A stretch of 64,000 nt of DNA. Origin: Chondrus crispus (taxonomy: Eukaryota > Rhodophyta > Florideophyceae > Gigartinales > Gigartinaceae). The DNA is taken from positions 1 to 64,000 of the forward strand of contig NW_005178719.1 in the NCBI RefSeq assembly GCF_000350225.1, read 5' to 3'. How positions within the stretch are numbered: the first letter of the stretch is position 1; every line of letters starts with the position of its first letter. A model generated the notes under the pieces. It worked only from the letters and a program-made list of their open reading frames with translations, searched no databases and was not told where the DNA came from. Positions 30,697-41,968 of this stretch are shown piece by piece. A program made the position numbers and the translations under genes.

Positions 30697-31816
30697 GGTT
30701 TGTCTTGCGACTTTCGAGTCAAAAGTAAGGTGCTGCGCCTACATTTCCTTCTTCACCTCAACTATTGTACGTGCCGTACCTGGACTCGTCCATTGGTGTG
30801 CAGTGGAAGAGCGAGTACGGAGAACTAGTGCAGCAAGGGATTTTGCTTTTCTGAAAGTTACCGTAAATGGGTGCCAATGTTGTAGTTGCACTATTCCGCG
30901 AGAGGAGAGCTTTTTCATGGATTTGGCAAGGCTACAACCTCCCGGTTGCACAGTGCCATGTTCACCAGAGCTGCATATGCAGCCACGGCTGTTTCCATTT
31001 TTAGGAACGCATGAATCGCATTTGAGAACCACTACGACGTTTCCTTCAGATTCTTCTTTTTATGGTCCGCTTTGCTGTGAAAACTTTCATATTCCTCTCA
31101 CGTCTGCGTGTGCTTGGCACCAATCATCTTCTGTTGTTCTAAGTTTACTCCTCTGTGCAACATCTCATCAGGGCCCTGCCGAGGACATTTACCTTCGTCG
31201 CCAACCGCCTATACTCTCCCGTATACAACAGTATGACGTGGGACACAGCCTTTCATGTCCACAATGTGGCAAGCCGCTACGCACGCTCAGCACCCCGCAA
31301 TGCCTGCATTCAAAGCATCAAAGCATTGTTGCCAGAGGTAGTACATCCCTGATACCGACCGCACTGTTGCCAAAGGACTCGCCTACATCCCATGTCCTAG
31401 TCCCGAGATACCCAGTCCCCACCTCGTGCATGCCTGATCTATACGGCATCGACAAAATATCTTTTGACAGCTACCGACACCAGCGCTTTCTCTCCCTTCC
31501 CATCTCCGCTGAAATCAACCCTGGACAGATCCCTTCCTATGTCTGCCGCACACGGTCCATCCTAGCTTTTTGCCCCCTGTTTCTTCAGAAGTCCCCACTT
31601 CCTCTCCTCACGTTCCCCTCCTGTTACATTGTTGCACTACCGTACCTCCTACCTGGGAGTGCCCTGCTCCCAAAACTACGTCCCTGTCTCACCAACCCCT
31701 CCGTGTTACCCAATCTGCAAACCACTCTCCACCGTGCCTGCCAGTGCATCACGCGATTCCAAAAAAAAGCTCTTTTCCCCAAACGCCGTCTATACTGCCA
31801 ATTCCACTCGCCGTAG
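30653..31816 (+). CDS. Long hypothetical frame, low confidence
   Basis: A 387-codon open frame rich in Cys, Ser and Pro. One zinc-ribbon-like stretch is visible (CPQCGKPLRTLSTPQC). The overall composition is not convincing, and other frames of the same stretch also read partly protein-like. It is long for chance, so I list it. Confidence 0.25.
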   Translation: MGFSRWVVVRFYPVEVCLATFESKVRCCAYISFFTSTIVRAVPGLVHWCAVEERVRRTSAARDFAFLKVTVNGCQCCSCTIPREESFFMDLARLQPPGCTVPCSPELHMQPRLFPFLGTHESHLRTTTTFPSDSSFYGPLCCENFHIPLTSACAWHQSSSVVLSLLLCATSHQGPAEDIYLRRQPPILSRIQQYDVGHSLSCPQCGKPLRTLSTPQCLHSKHQSIVARGSTSLIPTALLPKDSPTSHVLVPRYPVPTSCMPDLYGIDKISFDSYRHQRFLSLPISAEINPGQIPSYVCRTRSILAFCPLFLQKSPLPLLTFPSCYIVALPYLLPGSALLPKLRPCLTNPSVLPNLQTTLHRACQCITRFQKKALFPKRRLYCQFHSP

Positions 31817-34299
31817 ATCACGCAGATCATGCCGTGCTGTCTGGTGACAAGGCACTATTTTGTTTCCACATAGCGCATGTAAGATGACGCAGTTGAACTG
31901 CCTTCAACACTGATTTTCAGCTCTAACGCCCACTAAAAGAAGGAAACACATCTTTGTATCGTTTTGATCGTGATTGCATCTCATAAACTGCGGAAAATTA
32001 GTCTTGAAAAGATATTTGGATATCTTCTTGTCCGAAAGCAGGACGAGCGCTCCGCTGTGATCCCTGCCCATTGCCCACCTTCACCCCTTACAAGAACATC
32101 ACTTTGTTCACTGGGTTACTCCCTCTCACGTGCTCACCTTATACACACCCGAGAAAGTTAGCCTTACTAAGGACATGACTTTTTTTGTATGCGGCAAAGG
32201 GGTTTGATCTGAAGGCCCTTTGAAAGCGCCGTGGTGTCGGGCTTTGGCAAGGGAGGCTATCTTCTTTTCGGCACAGGACAACGACATCAATGTTGAGGGA
32301 GAAAACGTCGTTGATATGGATAGTTTTAGATTTTGGCAGCGTATTCTCTCTCTCCTCAATGGTTTCTCGTCGCACGTATCCGGAAGATTTCCATGTCTCA
32401 ACATTTGAACATCTGGCGGAGGCGTTAATCTGATGTCTGACACGCAACTTGGCGGTTGGCAGTTGGGCAGGGATACCTTAAAAGCGAGATTTGGGGAAAT
32501 GGGGTCAGTGTGCGAAGCAAGAGGCTTCGGGCTTGCGTCATTTCTCGCTCTATAACTTTCGCGTTGTCAGTGCATTACAGATTATGGCATGTAGTCGATC
32601 GAGAGCATTTGTGTTGACGCCGTTCATTGGCGCTCATCATGACGTTGTTCGAGTTAGCCGTGCGCCATGGTACGAATCGGGGCTGGTGTTGAGGTCGTGC
32701 GAGGGCAATTCACTATATCCCCAACACCTAAATATCACCGTTCTCGCCCTTGCTCGAGTGGGCAATAGGCGAGAGGGAGAGCGCCTGTTATGTGTTGAGG
32801 AAGTGCCGTCGGCTCTCAAACGATGAGAAGCATTGTTGCGTTCACTATATCCACAAGAGTCGAGTACGTTCTTCTTCACGTCGCATCTTAACGAGGAACG
32901 ACCTGTCAGTCCCAAGAAGAGGACACGATTTTCTTTCATTTCCGCATATCTTGCTGGTTGGGATAAGCAGGTTAATATTATATACTTTCGGAAAGTGGAC
33001 TCCGTTTTTCGCTGATAAAACGACTCTACTTCCTCTATTTTGCATCTTGGTCGCATCTTCTGAACCCTATTCCCAATTCCGTTCGTTTTGATGAATTAGG
33101 TATTAATTTCGTATGCTTTCTGACTGTTTCAGTAGAAGTTGTCTTATAGTTTCAAGGAGCACTTTCTCCATTAAAAAGCAACCAATGTATCACTACAAGA
33201 GCCTGCGGGACGAACCGACCGGTTCGGATCTAATTGTATGGTAATCAATGCTCTCCTTTTTTCTTCTACAGGTGCATCGTTTGCCATTATCAGTTGTGTT
33301 CAAAGCAATACTTTCCTTCTATTCGAAGGCTGACAGTACTTCGGTCCTTTGTCGTGCTTTGGGATCTGCCCTCGTCTGTGGAGAAGGGTCGTCTCCATCC
33401 CCGTTTGTATATCGACCATCGGGACATGCTTGAACCATCTGTGAGGAAGCAATTTCTCTTGGGATCATGGTTCTCGTCTGCATATGCCTTCTATAGAGAC
33501 CTTCACTGTTATACAGTTTTATTTTCTTTGAATTAGGGTAGTATCTGCACAATATCCGGCGGCATTTTGGATGAGGTCCTCCTGGACCTCATGTCCTCCT
33601 GGACAACCGATATCAGATATTACAATGATTGGTCATCTCACAAAATCAACACTACCCACTTTCAGCCCACAACTGCAGCTCTCTACCTCATTCCCCAGTG
33701 TATTCATGCATTGTATTTTAATCCTGTTCAACAATACCGCTACTGTTTCTAGAAACCACTACACTCTAGTGGTGAACATTATTTGCTTTCGCCTTCAACC
33801 TGTTACGGGTGTCAGAAACCGTAATGGGTGATCCACGTTTTAGAAAATAATGACAATGCAGATTAACTACAGAGAAAACATATCAACCTCTCAACCTCTC
33901 AGCCTCTCAACCGCGAAAACGTTTTGGGGTTGGGTCCTCTTTCCATCATAATGCCGGCGAGAAGAACACGTCCTTTGATTGGAACCTACATCTTTCAATT
34001 CTAACAAACTTTTGCATCTCATCCAGAAAGTCGGAGCCTCTTCCGCTTGTGCTAAATAGTAAGATAGTTGAGGGAGATAAAATAATAACCACCATTCAAA
34101 CACGCCTCGCGGATATAATCTATTGAACAAGTATTCTTTTATTATCACAAACAGCCCCGCCTCAACTACTGCCACGTTTGGTGAACACTGACAAGTTGTC
34201 CACAGCTGTGCAATAAAACCCTAAGCTTGTATCACCCTAGGCTTCTTCTCACCAAACCAAACGAGCTGGAATCGTCTCATCCCTGAACATCATGAACAG
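31817..34299. other. No gene recognised
   Basis: Short frames only. A small tandem repeat of TCAACCTC lies at 33882-33912, and GTCCTCCTGGAC is repeated near 33577-33605. Confidence 0.45.
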
Positions 34300-34307
34300 C
34301 TCTGCGT

Positions 34308-34316
34308 CTATATAAG
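34308..34316 (+). promoter_or_regulatory. TATA box of the small secreted-protein gene
   Basis: CTATATAAG lies about 115 bp before the ATG at 34430, with no upstream ATG in that frame except one just after the box. Confidence 0.5.
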
Positions 34317-34429
34317 ACATGCCCGGACCAGTTACTTTTTCCTTCAACATCCCTCACACCACAAAGCCTTTCTCCAATCCAAACCAAAAAGCATCAAATC
34401 ATCTGAAAAAGCAGGTCTACCTCTCCAAC

Positions 34430-34726
34430 ATGTTTCATCGCTGCACATGCTTTCTCTTGGCCCTCCTGGTCCTGGCCACAGTCGCCTTTGCTGTGAATGA
34501 CAAGCGCGTCGAGGAAGACATCTCCATTCATCAAGATGCCGCGGAGGAAATGGAAGTTGCAGAAAAAGGAATATCTATTCCCCCATGTCCGTGCCGTTGC
34601 TACGCAACCATACACATTCCTTATGGGCAATGCCGGATGCATCGCTATAGCCATTGCCAACTCTCTAGTTGCAGGTTCCATAGTTATCCGTATCACGGAT
34701 GGTCGTGCTGCTATCGTCATCATTAG
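34430..34726 (+). CDS. Small cysteine/histidine-rich secreted protein
   Basis: 98 residues. The ATG at 34430 begins a strong signal peptide (CFLLALLVLATVAFA). A short acidic part (RVEEDISIHQDAAEEMEV) follows, then a tail rich in Cys, His and Tyr (PPCPCRCYATIHIPYGQC, CQLSSCRFHSYPYHGW). The pattern suggests an exported, disulphide-bonded or metal-binding peptide. A TATA-like box lies at a sensible distance. The tail also reads open in another frame, so a frameshift cannot be excluded. Family unknown. Confidence 0.5.
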   Translation: MFHRCTCFLLALLVLATVAFAVNDKRVEEDISIHQDAAEEMEVAEKGISIPPCPCRCYATIHIPYGQCRMHRYSHCQLSSCRFHSYPYHGWSCCYRHH

Positions 34727-36017
34727 GACTGCTCGCTGAGCTACCCGCACCACCTAGAGTGCAGTTGTTAGAATGGACTCAAGGGGTCACAATGGGATTA
34801 TCAAATTCTTTGCTAGTCTGGGAGTCGACGACAGCTATTTCAGTCTCAAGGCCAATACATCGCAAAACAATTTCAAGTCCCTTTCATGAAGCGTAGTTGT
34901 GAAACTTAGGCTATGTTCAAGGAAGTATCCAAGTACATGGCCTTTGCTCAAAAAGCGTCCTCGGACCGCTTCCCGTATCTCGAGATTTATTTGCGTTGTC
35001 TGCTTCCACTGTCTGCGTGTGCTGCATTTTCTATGTGTGTGACTTCCCACTTTGTCTACCAAGTACCTCCATCGCTTCAACCTGTTTATCGCTCAGTTCT
35101 CGTTCTCGGCTCTCCGCTTTGCATCCCTTTGACAGTCGCTCAGTGAATTAGTTGTAAACGTTCTCTTGCTGCTTGTTTTCGGATACTGTAACTCGTACTG
35201 TCCCCCGATCTTCGTCTGTTTGACCCCGCTACCGGCTGCGCTAGTTACTACGTTGCACTTTTATTTGGTCCTCTACGCCCACGTTTTTTAGTAGTTATTT
35301 TGTAAAATTCCCCGCGAATGATATCTTTTGTTCGCAGTGTGTGCGGGCATTGCGATGTTCCGCCTTGCAGTTGCAAATAAAAGCGATGAGAACCAGTATC
35401 AATGCCTATTCAGACAAAGACGTCTTGTTTCCATACCAAAGTTTCACCCATGCATTTCTAGGGCTTTCAGAAAGCAACAATTGCTGCATCTCTATGGAAT
35501 ATCAGGGCCGTTTATGGCAACTTTTTCTCTGAATACTCAGATCCAAGTGTACTACGATGATAATGTACTTGTTAGAAATAGGATCACAATGCGGCTATAA
35601 ATCAATACGGAGAGTATCGTATCTTAACAGTGCAAAGTGCACCGTCCATTTTTACACTGTAGGTTGCCATGGTATCTCTTCATTTTTACGTACATGTCAG
35701 AGGCTGCTTCTTGTGGTGGTGTAGCCGACTGCGCTCGACTGTGCTCTTCCGAATCGGATACGTCAGACCGTGTTCATACAGATAGCGTGAACGCGCGTAT
35801 TTCTACGTTGTGCGCTGGCAATGGTGCTCGCAGCATTCTGTCGATCGGTGGTATTTAAAATATGGAATCACCTTGACCGTAAAGGTCGAGGCATCGACCC
35901 ACTGCTTTCAAAAATGATCACTGGTCTTGACCAAGACAGCTTCGATCATCACTCGATCGCGCCGACCAATCCCGGAACAACCGCTTCCCATATTGCTGCG
36001 CCAAGATGTGGCACGAA
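34727..36017. other. No gene recognised
   Basis: Only short frames without features. Confidence 0.4.
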
Positions 36018-36404
36018 TTTAGCTCATCTCCGGCGATCACTACGCAAGGGGCTTCATTCGTTGCCACGTTGGTGAATCGTCCGTGCCTACTACGAACCGA
36101 GTCAGAGTCTGTGCCTGTATTCCTCCGCGTTTATGATCAATGTGGCAAGGAAGAAACGATTCGCCCACAGCAACTCACCGCTACCTGAGCCACGTCGACA
36201 GAGGCCGTCCGCCCCGTCAACGTCAAGTTATGCGTTGATTCACAGTACCTAGAATCTGCAATCGCGCTCGGTTTCATCGAAACCGACGACTTTGACGCGC
36301 TCTTTGAGAGTGAATTACGCCCGCACTTCGACGAGAAGGACAAGGATTCTCAAGAGACAGACGCGCTCGAATCGCTCGACGATAGAAGTATACTTCAAGC
36401 TTAA
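36018..36404 (+). pseudogene. Ty3/gypsy gag relic
   Basis: The frame reads GASFVATLVNRPCLLRTESE, then a TGA at 36186, then STEAVRPVNVKLCVDSQYLE and SAIALGFIETDDFDALFE. This matches the gag start of the gypsy element at 45518 (RASFVATSVNHPRLVRTHSD, SIKFCVDPEYLESAIALGL). The homology stops near 36404. It is a diverged fragment of the same family, without LTRs in view. Confidence 0.85.
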
Positions 36405-37259
36405 ATTCGGGACGGATTTTTGCAGTCCTAACCGCGATATGCTGTTTAAGAGCATGACCACCGGTACGTGATCAAATATTAGAGCCATAACTTTCCATCT
36501 GAAGTTTTTCCAACTTAAGAACTGTTTCGCAATCAAGAAGCAACAATAGTAAGTTGGCCCGACAGGTTAATGCTCTCAAGCATATGTCTGTGAATTGCCT
36601 GCGAGTTCTTTTTGCAGCCTGTCTCAGAATCAAACTGATCCCCCAAAATGTAAATGCTTTCTTCCTAGTAATGACGACTCCGCATGCGGATTCATTTCTT
36701 TGTCATGAAGACGAGCCTGGTCGTTGAGCAAGGTTTTTGCGAAAAAAGTAAGTCGATGTCCGGTTGATGTGAGTATAAGACTCCGATCAGATCGAATGAG
36801 CTTGTTGAGGTTATCTGCTTCTTTTGAAAGAAGCAGATAACCTCGTCAAGCGTCTGAAATCAGATGTTGACATCTGCTTGACATCAAGCGAAACGACCCC
36901 GGCGGTTTTCCTGTTGCTTACAGTACCACCGCGATGTATCACTGTAAACGTTTGTCACGTCATGCAGCATTCGAAATGCTGCTAAATGTTATCTAAAAAT
37001 TGAAATTATTACAGTACCTGTATACTGTAGTTGCCAAAAGTGATTAGATTTTACCTCTAGTCAGTCATAGTCGCAAGTCACGTGACCACATGCCCATAGT
37101 CAGTCAGTTAGAAATACAACCCTGGTCTGGAACGGAATTTTTGAAGCTATACACCCAGAAAAGGAAGTCTGGATGTAACAACGATTTGAAAAACGATAAA
37201 GCGCAGCTCTTTTTCTTCGTTGCCTTTCCTACCGCTCCATGACACAACTGACGCCAGCC
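36405..37259. other. No gene; hairpin cluster
   Basis: No coding signal. An imperfect hairpin with arms of about 26 bp (36800-36851, core GAGGTTATCTGCTTCTTT) is followed directly by two smaller ones (CAGATGTTGACATCTG and GCTTGACATCAAGC). Confidence 0.6.
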
Positions 37260-37357
37260 GGTTGCGTTGTTGTGCATCAAAGTCAGACCCATCGAAATCG
37301 AAGTGAAAGCATGCTACAAGGAGAGCACATTGAACGGAGATGTGACCCGCATCAAAG
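37260..37357. repeat. 98-bp direct repeat, left copy
   Basis: It begins GGTTGCGTTGTTGTGCATC and ends CCGCATCAAAG. It recurs nearly unchanged at 38672-38770, 1.4 kb away. On the minus strand both copies read VQCALLVACFHFDFDGSDF, so this may be a duplicated exon or a short mobile repeat. Confidence 0.85.
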
Positions 37358-37954
37358 GTAAGTTGAAGCAGGGCCCTGATGCGAGGCAGGATTGACGTAA
37401 GCACCGGTTGTGATCCCGCAGACACCCGACGAGGATCCGGTTAATTACTGTCCTGATGGGTTTTTGGCGTGTGTGTATTTTGGGGAAGGTGCAAATGCGT
37501 TGGCAATCAGTTTCAACTCATCCACAGGGATCGCAGAAATGCATCCTCGGTCTGGGTAACAGCAATCGCCGCCGCAGCCGCCGGGTAAGAGGCGGGCACC
37601 CGGGGCCGCGCAACGGGCCAAATTGAGCACACGTGGCTATGCTGGCAGCGCTGTGGTGCCAAATCGCTCCAGGTTGCTTGATTTTGCCGCTCGCCCGAAT
37701 GTTACCCCCCATGTTACCTGCTGTGGCACGACGCGCCGGATGTGAAACAGGATGTGCAAATCTGGCCTGGGTCACCGGGCCGGATGTAGGTCGGATGCAG
37801 GGTAAAAAAAGAGCGATAGGAGCCCACAGGGTAGGCAAATAAAAGCGCATGCGATACCGTCCGGCGGACATTCATGCGGCCACGCTGCAAGCGCCGCGCC
37901 GCTACGCCCCTCTACATACGCCATCTCCACGGCGCGCAACTTCCACAGCAACCG

Positions 37955-38309
37955 CTGAGCCGTCCTGCGCTGCCTCCCGTCCGCGAAAACACCCGTCGCC
38001 TCACCTCGCACCGTCAGCGACATCGTCACGCTCACCGCCGTCCCCAAGACCACCCCGACCGCCACGCAGCTCTGCGTCTTGCGCTTCCTCGTGCGCCACT
38101 GGGACGGGCTCTCGCGCACCTACGACGACGGGCTCTTCTACATCTCCCCCGCCACCCTGCTCCGCCACGACCCGGCCCTCCTATCGACCTTCTCCAACCC
38201 GCTGCACTTCCCGCTCGCGGCCAACGCCCGCTCCATCGCCCGCTCCATCTCGCCCGACTGGTTCTCCCTGCCACCCTTTTCTCTTGGTCGCGAGTTCAAT
38301 TCTTCATGA
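37955..38309 (+). pseudogene. GC-rich gene fragment, unknown family
   Basis: The plus-strand frame reads SDIVTLTAVPKTTPTATQL, RFLVRHWDGLSRTYDDGL, FYISPATLLRHDPALLSTF and SIARSISPDWFSLPP, and stops soon after. The GC content is much higher than in the flanks, like the fragments at 10448 and 14250. No ATG fits, and a TGA precedes it. I infer a captured or decayed fragment of a host gene. Confidence 0.45.
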
Positions 38310-38671
38310 ATACTAATATTTTTGAATAATGTATTAAACAATGTTTTAAATAGTTTGCAGATTCACGCAATTTTAATTTTTGGCAGTGGCCCGCTGGTAT
38401 GGGGCGTATGAGCTGTTACCCGCTGCATGTTACCCGTGCTCACGGATCCTACGAGCTCTCCAGTCCTTTACACATTTGTACTCTTATCCTACTAGTTTGG
38501 CTTACGTCGATGATGTGTAATTACAAATACTGTAGTCTAGGAATGTTCGCGAACACCACTGTTGTGAGTAGTTAGCGTTGCGTCTACAGTTATATAAAGG
38601 GAGACCTAGTCTGTCTCCAGAATTAAAGAAGGCACCAAGTCGTGTCCAAGTTCGATTGAAGTCTGTTTTCG

Positions 38672-38770
38672 GGTTGCGTTGTTGTGCATCAAAGTCAGAC
38701 CCATCGAAATCGAAGTGAAAGCATGCTACAAGGAGAGCACATTGAACGAGAGATGTGACCCGCATCAAAG
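38672..38770. repeat. 98-bp direct repeat, right copy
   Basis: Matches 37260-37357 with one extra base and very few changes. The two copies bracket the GC-rich fragment at 37955-38309. Confidence 0.85.
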
Positions 38771-39310
38771 ATATGGATCGCAGACAGGGAAAGAGTTTGG
38801 GAGAAGCCAGCTTACGATTAAATTTTGGGTATGCATGGGTGTGGCAGGTGGGCAAGGTTCTCTTTCAAGCGTACTGTAGCAGGCCTGAGCTGTGAACAGA
38901 TCTCGCAATACCCACAACATCATGAATGACTGGTCACAGTTGTGAGCATTACGCCTTTTGTCGACGGCGGAGGAGGTGATGAAGAGGAAGCGGGCCATTC
39001 AACGGAGAATGGACCGCTTCTTCTTCCTCGTTTTCCAGGACAAGAGTTCTGCTCCCACATACAACACCATGCTTAATGGGCACAGCGGTACAAGTAAACA
39101 TCCCCATTGGTCCACCGGAGTTTGTCACCAGAAATATTCGCTTGGCATGAAAGGCCAAGCGTACAAGAATGCGAATGACATCAATGGTACAGTAATAGCA
39201 CATTGTTGGCGTCGGACTACATCTTTCTACGCCGCGTTATTGCATGCTCGTGGTTACCGACATTGCGTTGAGCCTTTTCAGAGGTATGGCACTACAGTAT
39301 GTACGTACAT

Positions 39311-39460
39311 GATCCTTTTTCGCAGCCATAAATGCCAGCCTACACTTTTGCAGATGTCCAATTGCATCATCGACCCTGCCTTTTCCCGCCATAGTCTCTA
39401 TTCTAGTAAGCAACTGCATAATATTTTTCCGCGGCGGCAGCGGCTCTCGGGCAGTACGTC
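39311..39460 (-). mobile_element. Harbinger fragment next to an assembly gap
   Basis: Reverse complement of the start of the Harbinger element (about 42023-42170), including the CCGCCGCGGAAAAATATTAT stretch and the MQLLTRIETMAG frame, with near identity. The match runs straight into the N run, so the rest of this copy may be hidden or collapsed there. Confidence 0.8.
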
Positions 39461-39560
39461 NNNNNNNNNNNNNNNNNNNNNNNNNNNNNNNNNNNNNNNN
39501 NNNNNNNNNNNNNNNNNNNNNNNNNNNNNNNNNNNNNNNNNNNNNNNNNNNNNNNNNNNN
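39461..39560. other. Assembly gap (100 N)
   Basis: Exactly 100 N, a conventional gap of unknown size. Confidence 0.99.
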
Positions 39561-39591
39561 CCTTGCTGTAGTGCCATACCTTTCTTAGGCT

Positions 39592-39644
39592 AAGAATCAT
39601 TGTTGTCATAAAGCGATCATCGCTTTATGACAACAATGATTCTT
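39592..39644. repeat. Perfect 53-bp palindrome
   Basis: Arms of 26 bp (AAGAATCATTGTTGTCATAA...) are exact reverse complements with a single central base. It lies 31 bp after the assembly gap. Confidence 0.9.
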
Positions 39645-40363
39645 GGCAATACTGTACGGGAGGCGAAAACCTATGCCCGGCGGGCATCATTACTGTATTT
39701 GTCCAGCCACTATTTACGTCATTCTCTAACACGTTTGTTATACTGTACCGTACCTGTACGGAGTATTCCCTTGGACACGCATTTCGCCTCCAAGTTAATT
39801 ACCTACAGAAGCCCAGTTCTCCTGCTGACATGAGTGATCGCCCCATAAGTTTTTCTCGCCAAGCCCTCGTGCAGGATTTTTCTTCAATGGCGATCAACGT
39901 ACAGTAAGTACCCTTACGGGTACAGTGTGTATCGTTTCCACACAGTCTCAGATATAGTCGAATTTCTCCCTCATCGTTAGACTGCACCTTCGTGAGCTAA
40001 CAACGCTCTTTTCGCAGACTTGCCATTGGTATGGATTAATGTATCCAAGGGTACAGTATCTCTGGATTGCGAATTGTTACCTGCTCGCATTGATGTGCAG
40101 AAAAATGCCTTCTTCGATTTTGCATGCCAGCGGTTGCAACCCACCCCAGGCAGTAGCAAAACAGGTATTTATCGTCTTGCGTGCAGCCGTGTTTCAATTG
40201 AAAATTCCCTGTCACCAGTGGTCCTCGACGTCAGCTGAGAGCAAGCTTCAAATGCAATGCTTCAGATGTAACTCACTAGAAACGCAGGCGTTCATTTCAT
40301 GCAATAACAATAATAATCTTCTTTCCAACCGTTTTCGTCTCTTTTACTACCTGTTCCGATCCC
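39645..40363. other. Intergenic before the carbonic anhydrase
   Basis: No coding signal; includes the upstream region of the carbonic anhydrase gene. Confidence 0.4.
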
Positions 40364-40372
40364 CTATAAAAG
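40364..40372 (+). promoter_or_regulatory. TATA box of the carbonic anhydrase gene
   Basis: CTATAAAAG lies 120-160 bp before the two possible start codons. Confidence 0.55.
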
Positions 40373-40491
40373 CCACTTTCCCTTGCAGTTGACCCATCGC
40401 TTTCTTCGATCATCATTACCTTTAGCTTCTTCTCTCGGACTTGCGATTGAAACCTTTTCGACAAATTACGTCTTTATCCCATCGAAGAATC

Positions 40492-41379
40492 ATGCACCAT
40501 CAGGTCGACAGCCCATGTGCTCGACTCACAATCATGACGTTTCTTTTTTTGGCACTTTTCTTTTGCTTTCAACCTGTATCCGCAGTCAGCCTCCCTCGGT
40601 CTTCAGTCATCAGAGAATCTGAATCGGAGAGTATCTATTCTTACGATATGTCAGCTCCTGACGGGCCACCTAATTGGGGTAGCATTGAACCTTCGTTTGT
40701 GTCTTGCGCAGCTGGTTTTGAGCAGAGTGGCATCGACTACCCATGCGAATCAAGTGGCTTGATCGATTTTGAAAAGACAGGAAGCCCAATGGTGTCTCCT
40801 TCCTCTGCTGCAGCCTTCAATTTCGCAAACACAACTTCGAATTGGGCTCTGAATTGTGACAACCCGGGGTCTTGTGGATCTGTAACATTCAAAGACAAGA
40901 CCTACTCTCTTATAAACCTACATTTCCACTCGCCCAGTGAGCACGCTGTTAATGGAGTTCAATACCCTCTTGAGGCTCATATGGTCCACCAGGATGAGGA
41001 CGGATCTCTACTTGTCATAGGAACTTTCTTTTCAGATGGGTCCCAGAATGACTGTCTTACCCACATGGAGTTAGACGCCGGCCAAGCGAATCGGGAGTTG
41101 CAGTCGATTCTGGTCAACATCATCAGCGGAGAGAAGTCGTTTGTCGTAGATGTCGCCTCATTTGTTGGCGGGTTTGAATATTTACACTACGATGGATCTT
41201 TGACTACTCCCCCATGCTCCGAGGGTGTAATGTGGTTTAATGCACGGCAACGACAGAACGTCGCGACTGGTCAGATCGCATTATACGAGAGTACAACCGG
41301 CAGTGATGAGTTTGCTAATGCAAGACCGATGCAGCCTTTGAACGGGCGATCCCTGACTGCTTATTCTGGTTTCGAGTGA
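40492..41379 (+). CDS. Secreted alpha-carbonic anhydrase
   Basis: The enzyme interconverts CO2 and bicarbonate with a zinc ion. The alpha-class zinc ligands are visible as two His in LINLHFHSPSEH and one in LEAHMVHQDEDG. LTTPPCSEGVMWF is the substrate-pocket motif, and QSGIDY near the start replaces the usual QSPIDI. Cysteines in SCAAGF and TTPPCSE probably form the conserved disulphide. Two starts are possible: 40492 (295 residues) and 40534 (281), the latter giving a clean signal peptide (MTFLFLALFFCFQPVSA). Length and domain are complete. A periplasmic or cell-surface role in carbon supply is the natural inference for an alga. A TATA box lies upstream. Confidence 0.93.
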   Translation: MHHQVDSPCARLTIMTFLFLALFFCFQPVSAVSLPRSSVIRESESESIYSYDMSAPDGPPNWGSIEPSFVSCAAGFEQSGIDYPCESSGLIDFEKTGSPMVSPSSAAAFNFANTTSNWALNCDNPGSCGSVTFKDKTYSLINLHFHSPSEHAVNGVQYPLEAHMVHQDEDGSLLVIGTFFSDGSQNDCLTHMELDAGQANRELQSILVNIISGEKSFVVDVASFVGGFEYLHYDGSLTTPPCSEGVMWFNARQRQNVATGQIALYESTTGSDEFANARPMQPLNGRSLTAYSGFE

Positions 41380-41898
41380 ACCAGGATCGGCTAATGCTGA
41401 TTGTAAAAATACGTCGCTCAGCATTCTCCACGCTGACAATAAGAATAATCATTCTTCCATTTTACGCAGAAGTCAATTTTGATACCACGGGTTTTGTCGA
41501 CCTGTGGCGTTCCTTCCATATGTAGAGTCGATTTCATAAACGTTTGAGTAGGACATCGCTTCAAGTGTTCATATTCTTCCTTCCAATTATGCATGGCAAC
41601 CGCTTCACGAAGGAAAACACCACATGCTGCTTGACCATTAATCCTGAGAGTGGTAGTGCTTTCCACGGATTTCATATAACTTCCTCCGTTCCTAACTGAA
41701 AGACAGCAACTTTTGTCACGGCAAATCTTCCCGAATTTCCTATTCTTCTGCAGACAGAAAAAACCTATCGTGCTTATCAGTCTAGATGAGAAATTTACGC
41801 TGACAGGGTCCTCTAGGATTTTCAAACTGGGACGGCATACTTCTCGAAAGGTACAGCGCTGTATCTTCGCGTTTTGTATAATCGGATACGCATTCTGG
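41380..41898. other. Spacer, no confident gene
   Basis: One 135-codon minus-strand frame (41825-41418) has a few protein-like stretches but no recognised motif; it overlaps the probable 3' flank of the carbonic anhydrase gene. Confidence 0.35.
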
Positions 41899-41968
41899 GT
41901 ACAGGGGGGGGTCGCGATATAGTGCCATCTTTGTTAGTGCCAGCTCCGATATAGCCACCCTTCTAGGG

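Noticed and set aside
33205..33240. tRNA-like GGTTCGGATC segment
   Set aside because: No matching acceptor stem, D arm or anticodon arm around it; no tRNA or rRNA gene was found in the window.
41418..41825. 135-codon minus-strand frame beside the carbonic anhydrase
   Set aside because: Some protein-like stretches but no motif and no supported start; kept only as a note.
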